From: a virus | IMG/VR virus record: IMGVR_UViG_3300046167_000105 | Span: 1 to 23,290 of that record | DNA: 23,290 nt | Strand: one strand, 5' to 3' | In this document: in pieces, positions 6,709-13,976 of the stretch | Layout: each line of letters begins with the position of its first letter | Numbering within the stretch: the stretch's first letter is position 1 | Notes under the pieces: generated by a model | Seen by the model: only the letters and a program-made list of their open reading frames with translations | The model's database searches: none | What the model was told of the DNA's origin: nothing | Translations under genes and position numbers: made by a program

Positions 6709-9108
6709 ATGGCATACGGCGTAAAATACAGATTAGAGTTTTCCGATGTTTTAGGATTTGGAAAAAAAATAGAAATATTAAAAAAAGATTATACCGGCGA
6801 TGTTCTTCCAATGATTGGAGGCGCAAATCCGGTTTCAATATCTTGGCAATCAACTAACGATTTTTATAGCCCAATTATAGGCTCAAAATGTCAATTAAAT
6901 TTATTTGTTACCGACGACGTTTCTTATGATGATTTTTATAAGTTCGATGAACGAGAGTACAAAGTAGTTATTTACTACAATCAAACACAAACCGGAACTT
7001 ATGTAAATAGAGTTGCAGATGACGGAGGAAGTACAGAATCTATTGAATGCGTTGATAATTCTATTGATGCAAATTTAACAACCTCTACAAGTTTTAGGCG
7101 TAAGGTTTTAGACGACGGAGGCTCTTTTGAATCTATACAATGTTTATACAATAAAATAACAATAAATGACATTCCAAATTGGACAGAATATTGGTCAGGT
7201 TTTTTAGTTGTAGATAGGTATAAAGAAAAAATGACTACAAAGCCATTTGCGGTAAGTTTTAACGCTTTTGATGGCTTAGGTACATTAAACAATTTTAATA
7301 GCGTAATAGGTTATAACAACGATAATACACCGGTAAGTAAAACAAATCTTCAACGTATTTCTGAAATATTGCAAAATTTAGATTTAGATCTAGATATTTA
7401 CATAGCATCTGATATAAAATACAGAACTTTTAGCCCGGTAACAACTAGCAATTTTGAAGAAATTACAACTCTAGATGTTGGATTTGATGAAATGACCGGA
7501 GACTATGGTTTGCTAAATGCAAAACAACAACTTGAACTTTTACTAAAACAATTTAATTTAAGAATATACCAATCTTATAACAAATGGTATATTGTTGAGG
7601 TAACTAATATTTTTGATTATTACGTCAAAGATATGATTTACAACAAGGTGCAGTCAGGTACAAGCGCAACTGCAATAAGAGAAAAAATAACTACTCAATT
7701 ACAAAGCACATACGAGGAATATATTGATTATAGAAAGTATGACTATTTAGGTGCTACTATTGGAACAGAAAGAAAACAAGTTCTTTACAGTAACAAAACA
7801 GAGTTAAAAGAAACCGGAAACACATTAACAAGGGATTTTTTACAACCGGCATCTGAAGTTCATATCATTGGAAGTTATTTAAAGACTAAAAACGCCTTTT
7901 ACAATTCAGGTTTTGAATATGGTAAATATGGCTTTGATGTCATAGAGGATTCTGCAACGTCGCCCGGATTTACATTAACAAATCCCGGTAGTGGGTTTTT
8001 TCCTGATGGCAGAAGAAACTATAATACAACCGGAGGAAGTGGAACGGGTATGATAGTAGATGCAATTATTAGCGGTGGAAGTGTTCAATCTTTTACTATT
8101 GTAAATAATGGTCAAAATTATTTAGTTGGCGATATCATAAACATTCCTTTTGATGATCCTTTTGGAGTTTATGCAACTTTTGAAATAACTTCTATTCCAT
8201 ACTTTTCAGAAATAGCAACTGATGAAATATCTTTTAAAGGTAGGCGTTCAATGAAATTAACAGACATTGCACCGACTACTGGATTTACTCAAATGTTTAG
8301 TTTTGAAAGTGGTTTTTTTAATCCGCAAGAGGTTAAATATGCAGATTTTACTTGTAAATTAAAATACTACATAAGTGTTTTAAATTCACAAACAATAAAT
8401 ATTTCAAACTCGTTTAGTTATTCAATAAACACAGTTTTAGGAAGTACCGGATATTTTTGGGATGCTGCAAGTGGTAAATTTTCATCAACCTACGCCGGAG
8501 TTAATACAATTACAACAACAACGACAAATAAATGGCTTGATTTAAATATTGCTTTAAATGATACTGATTTAAATGTTGGCTCTGCTACAACTGCAACAAT
8601 AAAATTCACTATTTACAATACGCAATGTTCTGACGCTGATTATGATACAACGTATTATGACAATATGCAAATATTAGAATCTAAAACGTCAGCAGACCAA
8701 TCAGACCAAACCTTTATTTCTAAACTTACTAATGTAGGGGTAAATACTAACATTAAAAAAGTCAATAGAATACCTGACCAAAAGGCGGGATATTATAGAA
8801 CTAGAGAGGCAAATCCTTCAGCTACTTTTAAACCAAATAGTATTGATTTAATGACTGTTTTAGGTAGAAATATAGCAAACGATTACAGAAATTTTGTTAC
8901 AAGATATACCGGAACTTTTAGAAACTTAAAAAGAGAGCCGATGTCTATTCATAATAAACTATGGTGTTACTTTTCTACTGATGAGTTTGATCCACAAACT
9001 ACAATAATTGATGGCCTTACTTATAACGTAAAAAATGCAGAGTTTAAAGTTGTATCACATTTACCAAACAATGATGACGATACGCCAACAACTAGCATAA
9101 TAAATTAA
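6709..9108 (+). CDS. Large tail-tip / minor tail structural protein
   Basis: A 799-residue protein directly after the tape measure, where siphophages encode distal tail or tail-tip proteins. The N-terminus MAYGVKYRLEFSDVLGFGKKIEILKKDYTGDV, with WSGFLVVDRYKE around residue 165, resembles proteins seen at this place in Bacteroidetes phages. A repeated motif, DDGGSTESIECVDNSI (about 105-120) and DDGGSFESIQCLYNKI (about 135-150), suggests a short internal duplication. Residues about 445-490 (GTGMIVDAIISGGSV, then GQNYLVGDIINIP) look like a Gly-rich beta repeat module found in phage fibers and tails. No enzyme motif or membrane segment was recognised. It ends the tail transcript before a strong terminator. 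Confidence 0.65.
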   Translation: MAYGVKYRLEFSDVLGFGKKIEILKKDYTGDVLPMIGGANPVSISWQSTNDFYSPIIGSKCQLNLFVTDDVSYDDFYKFDEREYKVVIYYNQTQTGTYVNRVADDGGSTESIECVDNSIDANLTTSTSFRRKVLDDGGSFESIQCLYNKITINDIPNWTEYWSGFLVVDRYKEKMTTKPFAVSFNAFDGLGTLNNFNSVIGYNNDNTPVSKTNLQRISEILQNLDLDLDIYIASDIKYRTFSPVTTSNFEEITTLDVGFDEMTGDYGLLNAKQQLELLLKQFNLRIYQSYNKWYIVEVTNIFDYYVKDMIYNKVQSGTSATAIREKITTQLQSTYEEYIDYRKYDYLGATIGTERKQVLYSNKTELKETGNTLTRDFLQPASEVHIIGSYLKTKNAFYNSGFEYGKYGFDVIEDSATSPGFTLTNPGSGFFPDGRRNYNTTGGSGTGMIVDAIISGGSVQSFTIVNNGQNYLVGDIINIPFDDPFGVYATFEITSIPYFSEIATDEISFKGRRSMKLTDIAPTTGFTQMFSFESGFFNPQEVKYADFTCKLKYYISVLNSQTINISNSFSYSINTVLGSTGYFWDAASGKFSSTYAGVNTITTTTTNKWLDLNIALNDTDLNVGSATTATIKFTIYNTQCSDADYDTTYYDNMQILESKTSADQSDQTFISKLTNVGVNTNIKKVNRIPDQKAGYYRTREANPSATFKPNSIDLMTVLGRNIANDYRNFVTRYTGTFRNLKREPMSIHNKLWCYFSTDEFDPQTTIIDGLTYNVKNAEFKVVSHLPNNDDDTPTTSIIN

Positions 9109-9135
9109 ACTTTTTTCTTTTGTTTTGTTTGTCAG

Positions 9136-9172
9136 CCGTCGTTTAACAACTTTGTTATTCGGCGGTTTTTTT
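9136..9172 (+). terminator. Strong bipartite terminator ending the tail module
   Basis: CCGTCG (9136-9141) pairs with CGGCGG (9160-9165) allowing one G-U. Inside it TAACA pairs with TGTTA across a symmetric TT/TT bulge with loop ACTT. Seven Ts follow. Confidence 0.88.
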
Positions 9173-9189
9173 AAAAATAATTTTTTTAT

Positions 9190-9212
9190 TTGAAAGTTTT
9201 TTTTTATTTTTG
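9190..9212 (+). promoter_or_regulatory. Early promoter candidate 1 (TTGAAAG-N8-TATTTTTG)
   Basis: TTGAAAG at 9190-9196, eight Ts, then TATTTTTG at 9205-9212, an exact TAnnTTTG box. The ATG of the first early gene is 22 bases downstream. The same layout recurs at 10278 and, more loosely, at 15119. Confidence 0.55.
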
Positions 9213-9234
9213 CGTAACAAAATAAATAGAAAAT

Positions 9235-9432
9235 ATGTTTGAAAACAACTTTAAAGCCGAAATGAAACGGCTAAATCTAAAGCGTTATGATGTTTGCAGA
9301 TTGCTAAATTGCACAATGCCAACACTAAAATCACGTTTACAAAATCCGAAATCGTTTACAATTAATGAAGTGTCAATATTACAAGGCGCTGAATTTAATT
9401 TGAATGGAATAGAATTAACCTTAAATTTTTAA
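9235..9432 (+). CDS. Small helix-turn-helix protein
   Basis: A 65-residue basic protein, first gene of the early module with its own promoter candidate. Residues about 18-36 (RYDVCRLLNCTMPTLKSRL) have helix-turn-helix spacing like small Cro- or excisionase-type regulators. The following FTINEVSILQGAEFN fits the fourth helix of such folds. It may control early transcription or act on its own promoter, but target and family cannot be fixed from sequence. No divergent repressor gene exists nearby, which argues against a classical cI/cro switch. Confidence 0.55.
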   Translation: MFENNFKAEMKRLNLKRYDVCRLLNCTMPTLKSRLQNPKSFTINEVSILQGAEFNLNGIELTLNF

Positions 9433-9437
9433 ATTTT

Positions 9438-9926
9438 ATGAAAACAATAAACATTAAAGGAAAAGAGTACATCACAGTTAATGAGCGATTAATTTATTTT
9501 AGAACTAGAGATGAATTTAAAGGCTTTGGAATTAAAGAGGATATTGTAAGTATTGATGATACTGAAGGAATTTTTAAAGTAACAATTTATGATTCTAATG
9601 GAGATCCTATTGTATCAGCACACGCACAAGAATACAGAGATTCTAGTTACATAAATAAAACTTCTTTTGTAGAGAATGGATTTACCTCCGCTTTAGGTAG
9701 GGCGTTAGGTTATTTGGGTATCGGAATAGATACTTCCATAGCATCTGCAAACGAAGTTCAAAACGCCGTTACAAATCAAAAGTCAGACGACAGAGAGTGG
9801 CTAAATGAATCACAACTAAACGCAACTTTAAAGGGTACAAAAGACCAAGCCGAAAAGGTTTTAATTTCTTATAAAATGAAAAAAGTTTACAGAGAACAAA
9901 TAGTAAATAAGTTTAATTTAAAATAG
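9438..9926 (+). CDS. Probable ssDNA annealing / recombination protein (ERF/Sak-like)
   Basis: A 162-residue protein starting 6 bases after the HTH gene. Its core, YINKTSFVENGFTSALGRALGYLGIGIDTSIASANEV (residues about 72-110), is a pattern I recognise from Bacteroidetes phage early proteins. It resembles the AxGRALxxLG signature of ERF/Rad52-like annealing proteins. It is followed by an SSB-like gene and an exonuclease, the usual partners in a phage recombination module. Role, inferred: loading or annealing of single strands during replication and repair. It is shorter than typical ERF proteins, and the exact superfamily is uncertain. Confidence 0.5.
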   Translation: MKTINIKGKEYITVNERLIYFRTRDEFKGFGIKEDIVSIDDTEGIFKVTIYDSNGDPIVSAHAQEYRDSSYINKTSFVENGFTSALGRALGYLGIGIDTSIASANEVQNAVTNQKSDDREWLNESQLNATLKGTKDQAEKVLISYKMKKVYREQIVNKFNLK

Positions 9927-9933
9927 TAAAACA

Positions 9934-10206
9934 ATGAGTAAAGAGACAATCTACTGCGGAGGCGGTAAACAAGTAAAAGGAGAGTACGGAACTTTTAGAG
10001 CCGTAACAATTAATCTGTCAAATCTACCGGCAGAACATATTTTTGAATATGAAGGAAAAAAGTATGTAAAGCTAAATATCAGCGATAAAAAAGAGGCTGA
10101 TCAATACGGAAAGGATGTTTCTGTTTCTGTTAATACTTGGAAACCGGAGGCACAAACTGAGCAAAAAGCACAAGCGGCAGCTCCAGTAAATGATTTACCA
10201 TTTTAG
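9934..10206 (+). CDS. SSB-like single-stranded DNA-binding protein
   Basis: A 90-residue protein: a beta-rich N-terminal domain (IYCGGGKQVKGEYGTFRAVTINLSNLP, then GKKYVKLNISDKKEADQYGKDVSVSVNTW, residues about 5-70), an Ala/Gln-rich linker, and the ending APVNDLPF. The final (D)LPF matches the acidic C-terminal peptide by which SSB proteins recruit other replication proteins. The protein is shorter than cellular SSB and lacks a clear full OB fold, so the call rests on the tail, the size, and the annealing/exonuclease context. It terminates just before a strong hairpin. Confidence 0.6.
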   Translation: MSKETIYCGGGKQVKGEYGTFRAVTINLSNLPAEHIFEYEGKKYVKLNISDKKEADQYGKDVSVSVNTWKPEAQTEQKAQAAAPVNDLPF

Positions 10207-10229
10207 GTAATTGACAAGCAAAAATGAAT

Positions 10230-10260
10230 AAGCGGTTTCAAATTGGAATCGCTTTTTTTT
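10230..10260 (+). terminator. Rho-independent terminator after SSB-like gene
   Basis: AAGCGGTTTC (10230-10239) pairs with GGAATCGCTT (10245-10254), ten pairs including two G-U, with loop AAATT. Ts run to 10260. Confidence 0.88.
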
Positions 10261-10277
10261 ATAAATTATTTTTTTAA

Positions 10278-10300
10278 TTGAAAGTATTTTTTTAATTTAG
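10278..10300 (+). promoter_or_regulatory. Early promoter candidate 2 (TTGAAAG-N8-TAATTTAG)
   Basis: TTGAAAG at 10278-10284, an 8-base spacer, then TAATTTAG at 10293-10300. Same element and same spacing as at 9190. It follows a terminator and precedes the next gene by about 30 bases, a sensible promoter place. Confidence 0.55.
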
Positions 10301-10329
10301 GCAAATATTAACATTTAAAATCTTAAATT

Positions 10330-10470
10330 ATGGAAAAAGAATTGATTAAATTTTTAACAATGCAAGTTGAGGCGTTGCAGAAACAAAACAAAAAATTAGG
10401 AAAACAAAACGAAAAACTACAACAAATTTTAAAAGAACAAACAGATTATATCTGTGATAATAGATTATAG
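10330..10470 (+). CDS. Small coiled-coil protein (46 aa)
   Basis: ATG to TAG encodes 46 residues: MEKELIKFLTMQVEALQKQ, then a Lys/Gln/Asn-rich heptad region (NKKLGKQNEKLQQILKEQ) that should form an alpha-helical coiled coil. It lies right after a promoter candidate and 4 bases before the exonuclease start, so it is very likely translated. Function unknown. Many phages place such short helical proteins beside recombination genes. Confidence 0.5.
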   Translation: MEKELIKFLTMQVEALQKQNKKLGKQNEKLQQILKEQTDYICDNRL

Positions 10471-10474
10471 AAAA

Positions 10475-11257
10475 ATGGAGACAAAACAAAAAGAAGTAAA
10501 AGCGTTATTTGATACTAACGAGAATTATCATTCATCGCCAGGAATAAGCGCATCGGGTTTAAAAGCAATATTTAAAAAATCAGTATATCACTTTTTAAAT
10601 CAAAAACCTTTTGAATCCTCTGCAATGGCGTTGGGTACTGCGGTACATTGCGCAATGCTAGAGCCTGAATTGTACTATAAAGACTTTCACGTAATGCCAA
10701 AGATTGACAGACGTACAAAGGCGGGAAAAGAGCAATTTGCAATGGAGCAAGAAAAAGCGGAAGGAAAATCCTTAGTTGGATTTGATGAACACCAAAAAAT
10801 AACTGCGATTCTTAACAACTTTAGAAATCACGATTTAGCACAAAAATATTGCAAAGGCGAAATTGAATTGTCGCATTATTTAGAACACGAAGGTTTGCAA
10901 GTTAGAGTAAGGCCTGATTGTTTAAATAGAGTTGAGAACTTTATTAGTGATGTTAAAACGTGCCAAGATAATGCTCCAATGGCGTTTAAAAGAGACGTTT
11001 ACAAATATGGTTATCACTTACAATGCGCATTTTATTCTGATATGTTAGGAATACCGGCAGAAAATTTTAGATTTATAGCGGTTGAAACTAACTATCCTTT
11101 TTCGGTAGAGGTTTACGGATTAAGTGAGGAAATGATTGAGCAAGGCCGTAGAGGTTGGAAGAGAGCGTTTGGCGATTGGAAAATATATAAGCAAACCGGG
11201 ATAGTTTCAGGATATAACTGGAATGAATTTTCTGAGGATGGAAGTTTAATTTTATAA
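10475..11257 (+). CDS. RecE/RecB-type PD-(D/E)XK exonuclease
   Basis: A 260-residue protein from ATG 10475; a longer GTG start at 10454 would overlap the upstream small gene, so ATG is preferred. It resembles exodeoxyribonuclease VIII-like phage nucleases. ISASGLK and ALGTAVHCAMLEPELY (about 25-67) open the domain. Catalytic-type residues are H59, D148 (VRPD), D159-V-K161 (ISDVKTC), and the QxxxY motif Q183/Y187 (YHLQCAFYSDML). Expected role: resect double-strand ends to leave 3' overhangs for the annealing protein encoded upstream. Family assignment is firm; direction and substrate are inferred. Confidence 0.85.
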   Translation: METKQKEVKALFDTNENYHSSPGISASGLKAIFKKSVYHFLNQKPFESSAMALGTAVHCAMLEPELYYKDFHVMPKIDRRTKAGKEQFAMEQEKAEGKSLVGFDEHQKITAILNNFRNHDLAQKYCKGEIELSHYLEHEGLQVRVRPDCLNRVENFISDVKTCQDNAPMAFKRDVYKYGYHLQCAFYSDMLGIPAENFRFIAVETNYPFSVEVYGLSEEMIEQGRRGWKRAFGDWKIYKQTGIVSGYNWNEFSEDGSLIL

Positions 11258-11265
11258 AATATTAT

Positions 11266-11745
11266 ATGTTACAAAATTTAGAATTATTAAGAAACTTAAT
11301 TATAAGAAATTTAAAGTTTGATCCTACTTCAAAAAGTAGAATTAGAGATGTTGTCGATGTTAAAAAAATATTTTGTTTGATTGCTTTTTATGAAGTTAAA
11401 GGGTTTCGATATGCAAAGGTCGGTAGTTTTTTGGGTATGAATCACGCAACAGTAGTTCATCACGTTAGAACGGCAAAAGACTTATTGAGGTATGACCCAC
11501 ACTTTAAAGAAATGTATAGAAGAATCGAGGCTATGTTTTTTATGGCGAATCAAGAGGTTGTAATTTCTGATATTGAAAGTGAAATGAATATTCTTTTAAT
11601 TAAGTTAAAAAGACTTAGACAAAAAAGGAACGATTATTTAGACAAAAGAGAAAAACAAAAGTTATTGGCTGAATTTGAAGCAGATGATATAATTACAACT
11701 AAAACATTAACAGAAAATAAAAAATCTATACTATGGACGAATTAG
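11266..11745 (+). CDS. DnaA domain IV-like DNA-binding protein
   Basis: A 159-residue protein. Residues about 31-70 (VKKIFCLIAFYEVKGFRYAKVGSFLGMNHATVVHHVRTAKDL) match the C-terminal DNA-binding domain of DnaA, including the signature HxTV loop (here NHATVVHHV). There is no AAA+ ATPase part. The C-terminal half is charged and probably helical (MNILLIKLKRLRQKRNDYLDKREKQKL). It may bind DnaA-box-like sites to steer replication or to compete with host DnaA. It sits between the exonuclease and nuclease genes and overlaps the next small gene by 13 bases. Confidence 0.72.
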   Translation: MLQNLELLRNLIIRNLKFDPTSKSRIRDVVDVKKIFCLIAFYEVKGFRYAKVGSFLGMNHATVVHHVRTAKDLLRYDPHFKEMYRRIEAMFFMANQEVVISDIESEMNILLIKLKRLRQKRNDYLDKREKQKLLAEFEADDIITTKTLTENKKSILWTN

Positions 11746-11876
11746 AAATAAAAATTGAAAAAGCAAAAAAAGACCATTACAAAGTAAGTTTAATAAAAGA
11801 CGGAAAATTGTTTTTTGCAGAATTAGAGCGCTCTGAGATTAGGCACATTATAGGAGTTTTAGACAACGCAATTTAA
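11733..11876 (+). CDS. Small hypothetical protein (47 aa)
   Basis: ATG 11733 to TAA 11876 encodes 47 residues (MDELEIKIEKAKKDHYKVSL, then KDGKLFFAELERSEIRHIIGVLDNAI). It overlaps the preceding gene by 13 bases, and its stop overlaps the next start (TAATG), a strong sign of a tightly coupled real gene. No known motif; soluble and charged. Function unknown. Confidence 0.55.
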   Translation: MDELEIKIEKAKKDHYKVSLIKDGKLFFAELERSEIRHIIGVLDNAI

Positions 11877-12247
11877 TGGCTAGGGCAAATCCATATCAAA
11901 AGTATTTAAAGGGCGAGGATTTACTTCAAAGGGCCGTAATTAATTATATTCAGATGCAATATCCTGATGCAATTTTTACGCACCCAATGAATGAGGGTAA
12001 AAGGTCGCCTTTTGAACAATACAAATTAAAATATCTTGGCACAAAGCCGGGTATTCCTGATTTACTTATTTTTACGCCAAACTCAAAAAGAAGCGGTTTA
12101 GCGATAGAATTAAAATATAAGTATAACAAACCTACCCCAAAGCAAAAAGAATGGCTTAAATGGCTTGAAAAATGCAATTGGGAGGCTATTTGGTTAAATA
12201 ACTTTGACGATTGTAAAGAAGCTATCGATAATTACTTTAAAAATTAA
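11876..12247 (+). CDS. VRR-NUC domain nuclease
   Basis: A 123-residue protein matching the stand-alone VRR-NUC family of phage PD-(D/E)XK nucleases. E14 (GEDLLQRAV), then NEGKRS (39-44), KPGIPDLLIF (58-66) with D62, and AIELK with E78-x-K80 are the expected catalytic positions. The C-terminal PTPKQKEWLKWLEKCNW is also typical. Related proteins cut branched or flap DNA, so a role in resolving replication or recombination intermediates is likely. Start overlaps the upstream stop (TAATG). Confidence 0.87.
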   Translation: MARANPYQKYLKGEDLLQRAVINYIQMQYPDAIFTHPMNEGKRSPFEQYKLKYLGTKPGIPDLLIFTPNSKRSGLAIELKYKYNKPTPKQKEWLKWLEKCNWEAIWLNNFDDCKEAIDNYFKN

Positions 12248-12253
12248 AAAAAA

Positions 12254-12499
12254 ATGCAATATAAAACCATTTACTTTGACGCTGAAAAACAAAAAGTTCG
12301 ATATACACAAAGTTCAACAACAGATAAAATAACTAATTATAGTTATATCGGAAAATCAACACGAGTAGAGTTTGATCTACTGATTGAGTTGCTTTGGTAC
12401 AAGTACGAGGATAGCGAAATACCTTTAGAGGATTTTAAAAAAATCTTTGAAGAACTAAGAAAATTTTGCGATTCTTTAAAATATCAGTTAAATTTGTAA
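12254..12499 (+). CDS. Hypothetical protein (81 aa)
   Basis: An 81-residue soluble protein 6 bases after the VRR-NUC gene and 15 bases before the initiator gene. A beta-like N-terminal half (YKTIYFDAEKQKVRYTQSS) is followed by an amphipathic helical half (DFKKIFEELRKFCDSLKYQLNL). I do not recognise its family. Position in the replication operon is the only functional hint. Confidence 0.5.
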   Translation: MQYKTIYFDAEKQKVRYTQSSTTDKITNYSYIGKSTRVEFDLLIELLWYKYEDSEIPLEDFKKIFEELRKFCDSLKYQLNL

Positions 12500-12514
12500 A
12501 AATATTTTTTCAAA

Positions 12515-13405
12515 ATGGAAAACAAGAAAAACTATTATGCCGTTATTCCGGCAGAGGTACGATATTCTAAAAATTTAAAGGCTAACGAAAAATTAATGTA
12601 CGGCGAACTAACCGCCTTAGCAAATGAAAAAGGCTATTGTTACGCCTCTAATGAGTATTTTTCACAACTTTATAACGTATCAAAATCTACTGTATCAAGA
12701 TGGATTTCTAACTTAGAAACAAACAAATTTTTAAAATTAAAAATGATTTATGAAAAAGGTACAAAGAACATAAAAGAGAGAAGAATTTACATTTCTACCC
12801 TATTGACGAAAAGCGCAATACCTATTGACGAAAAGATCAATACCCCTATTGACGAAAAGCGCAAGGTTATATATAAATATAATAATATTAATAATATAAA
12901 AAAGAATAATGTACGAAATGTAAAAGCGCCTATATTTACTGAGATTACTGAAAAGGCGTTTCCACATTTCATAAGCCTTTTTCCTTTAAATTATAGACCG
13001 AAAACAAAAGCACAAAAAAACAAATGGTTGGAATGCTTAGATAAAATTCAGCGCATTGATAAATACAATTTACGAGATGTTTACAACGTGGCAAAAGATT
13101 TAAGAGATGACCAATTTTGGGCGAAAAACTTTTTAAGTATTCTTAAATTAAGAAACACAGATAAAAACGGCATAAAGTACATTGATAGGTTTATGGATGA
13201 TTACCGCTCTAAAACCAAACCAATAGGCTATAATAAAATAAAAGGCATTATTGAGTATTATATTTATACCTCTCCGGCAACTGGTCAAAAAGAATTAGGA
13301 GCAAAAACAAAAGGCGGAGAGTTATATGAATTTAATATAAAACAAACATTGCAAACAAAAGAATTTCAAGATTTAAAAAAATACGTTCAAGATGGCAACA
13401 AGTAA
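12515..13405 (+). CDS. Replication initiator with winged helix (lambda O-like organisation)
   Basis: A 296-residue protein. Residues about 1-100 (YYAVIPAEVRYSKNLKANEKLMYGELTALANEKGYCYASNEYFSQLYNVSKSTVSRWISNLE) form an HTH_36-type winged helix, as in phage and plasmid replication initiators. A low-complexity Asn/Ile/Lys linker (about 115-140) follows. The C-terminal half (WLECLDKIQRIDKYNLRDVYNVAKDLRDDQFWAKNFLSILKLRN) resembles the DnaD-like/C-terminal region of such proteins. The linker DNA carries three direct repeats and an AT tract, the arrangement of lambda O and its internal origin. The overlap of 14 bases with the next gene suggests coupling. Initiator role is inferred from domain and DNA layout. 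Confidence 0.7.
   Translation: MENKKNYYAVIPAEVRYSKNLKANEKLMYGELTALANEKGYCYASNEYFSQLYNVSKSTVSRWISNLETNKFLKLKMIYEKGTKNIKERRIYISTLLTKSAIPIDEKINTPIDEKRKVIYKYNNINNIKKNNVRNVKAPIFTEITEKAFPHFISLFPLNYRPKTKAQKNKWLECLDKIQRIDKYNLRDVYNVAKDLRDDQFWAKNFLSILKLRNTDKNGIKYIDRFMDDYRSKTKPIGYNKIKGIIEYYIYTSPATGQKELGAKTKGGELYEFNIKQTLQTKEFQDLKKYVQDGNK
12799..12866 (+). repeat. Three 22-bp direct repeats (iteron candidates)
   Basis: The core CCTATTGACGAAAAG occurs at 12799, 12821 and 12845, with spacings of 22 and 24 bases (about two helical turns). Each copy continues with a similar 7 bases, giving 22-bp units. The first copy is read in a different frame from the other two, so protein repetition alone does not explain the DNA repeat. 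It lies inside the initiator gene. Confidence 0.85.
12867..12911. other. AT-rich unwinding region; with the repeats a candidate replication origin
   Basis: About 45 bases of almost pure A/T directly follow the third repeat. Iterons next to an AT tract within the initiator gene is the classical lambda-type origin plan. Origin function is inference. Confidence 0.55.
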
Positions 13406-13802
13406 AAGCCTATCTAAATGGCGAGAATCTGATTTGTTTGAATGGTTATCAAAAAACTATTATAATTTGTTAGTTGATACTAGCGATAATTTTTCAAAAT
13501 CTGATTGTTACGATATTGAAACAAAAAACAGAATTGAATTAAAATGCAGAGCAACGCATTATGATAAACTAATAATTGAAAAACCTAAATACGAATATCT
13601 AATAAAAGAATCAAAAAATTATGGCGATATTCCAATTTACATAAATAGCACACCTAAAGGAATTTATTTATTTGAGTTAAAGGATCTAAAACTTAAATGG
13701 TTTGAAAAACCTTTGCCAAAAACAACAGACTTTGTAAACAACAATTTAACAAACAAAGAAGTAGCGACAATAAATATTAATAAATCAAAACAATTAAAGT
13801 AA
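13392..13802 (+). CDS. PD-(D/E)XK-like nuclease candidate
   Basis: A 136-residue protein overlapping the initiator gene by 14 bases. Residues 37-53 (SDCYDIETKNRIELKCR) show D41-x7-E49-L-K51, the spacing of a PD-(D/E)XK active site, followed by THYDKLIIEKPKYEYLI. This resembles compact endonuclease folds. I cannot place it in a named family. In context it could process replication or recombination intermediates or act on host DNA. The last 25 residues are Asn/Lys-rich and probably disordered. Confidence 0.5.
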   Translation: MATSKSLSKWRESDLFEWLSKNYYNLLVDTSDNFSKSDCYDIETKNRIELKCRATHYDKLIIEKPKYEYLIKESKNYGDIPIYINSTPKGIYLFELKDLKLKWFEKPLPKTTDFVNNNLTNKEVATININKSKQLK

Positions 13803-13966
13803 TGGAGGAAACATTAAAAGAAATAGAGAGATATTTAGAGGTAACATATCCTGATGATTGGTTTTTACCTAGTAAATTAGATATTTTAAGACTTAAATTC
13901 TTATCAAAGTTAAAGCAACAAAAGATTGATGATTTAAAAAAACAAATATCAGATTTAAATAAATAA
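13802..13966 (+). CDS. Small hypothetical protein (54 aa)
   Basis: ATG overlaps the previous stop (TAATG). Encodes 54 residues: METLKEIERYLEVTYPDDW-like start (MEETLKEIERYLEVTYPD), then a Lys/Leu-rich helix (LRLKFLSKLKQQKIDDLKKQISDLNK) that may form a coiled coil. It ends 10 bases before the methyltransferase. Function unknown; coupling and coding character support a real gene. Confidence 0.5.
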   Translation: MEETLKEIERYLEVTYPDDWFLPSKLDILRLKFLSKLKQQKIDDLKKQISDLNK

Positions 13967-13976
13967 AAAAAATATT

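Noticed and set aside
10454-10474. GTG start for the exonuclease
   Set aside because: It would overlap the upstream 46-residue gene and add residues unlike the family; ATG 10475 follows with good spacing.
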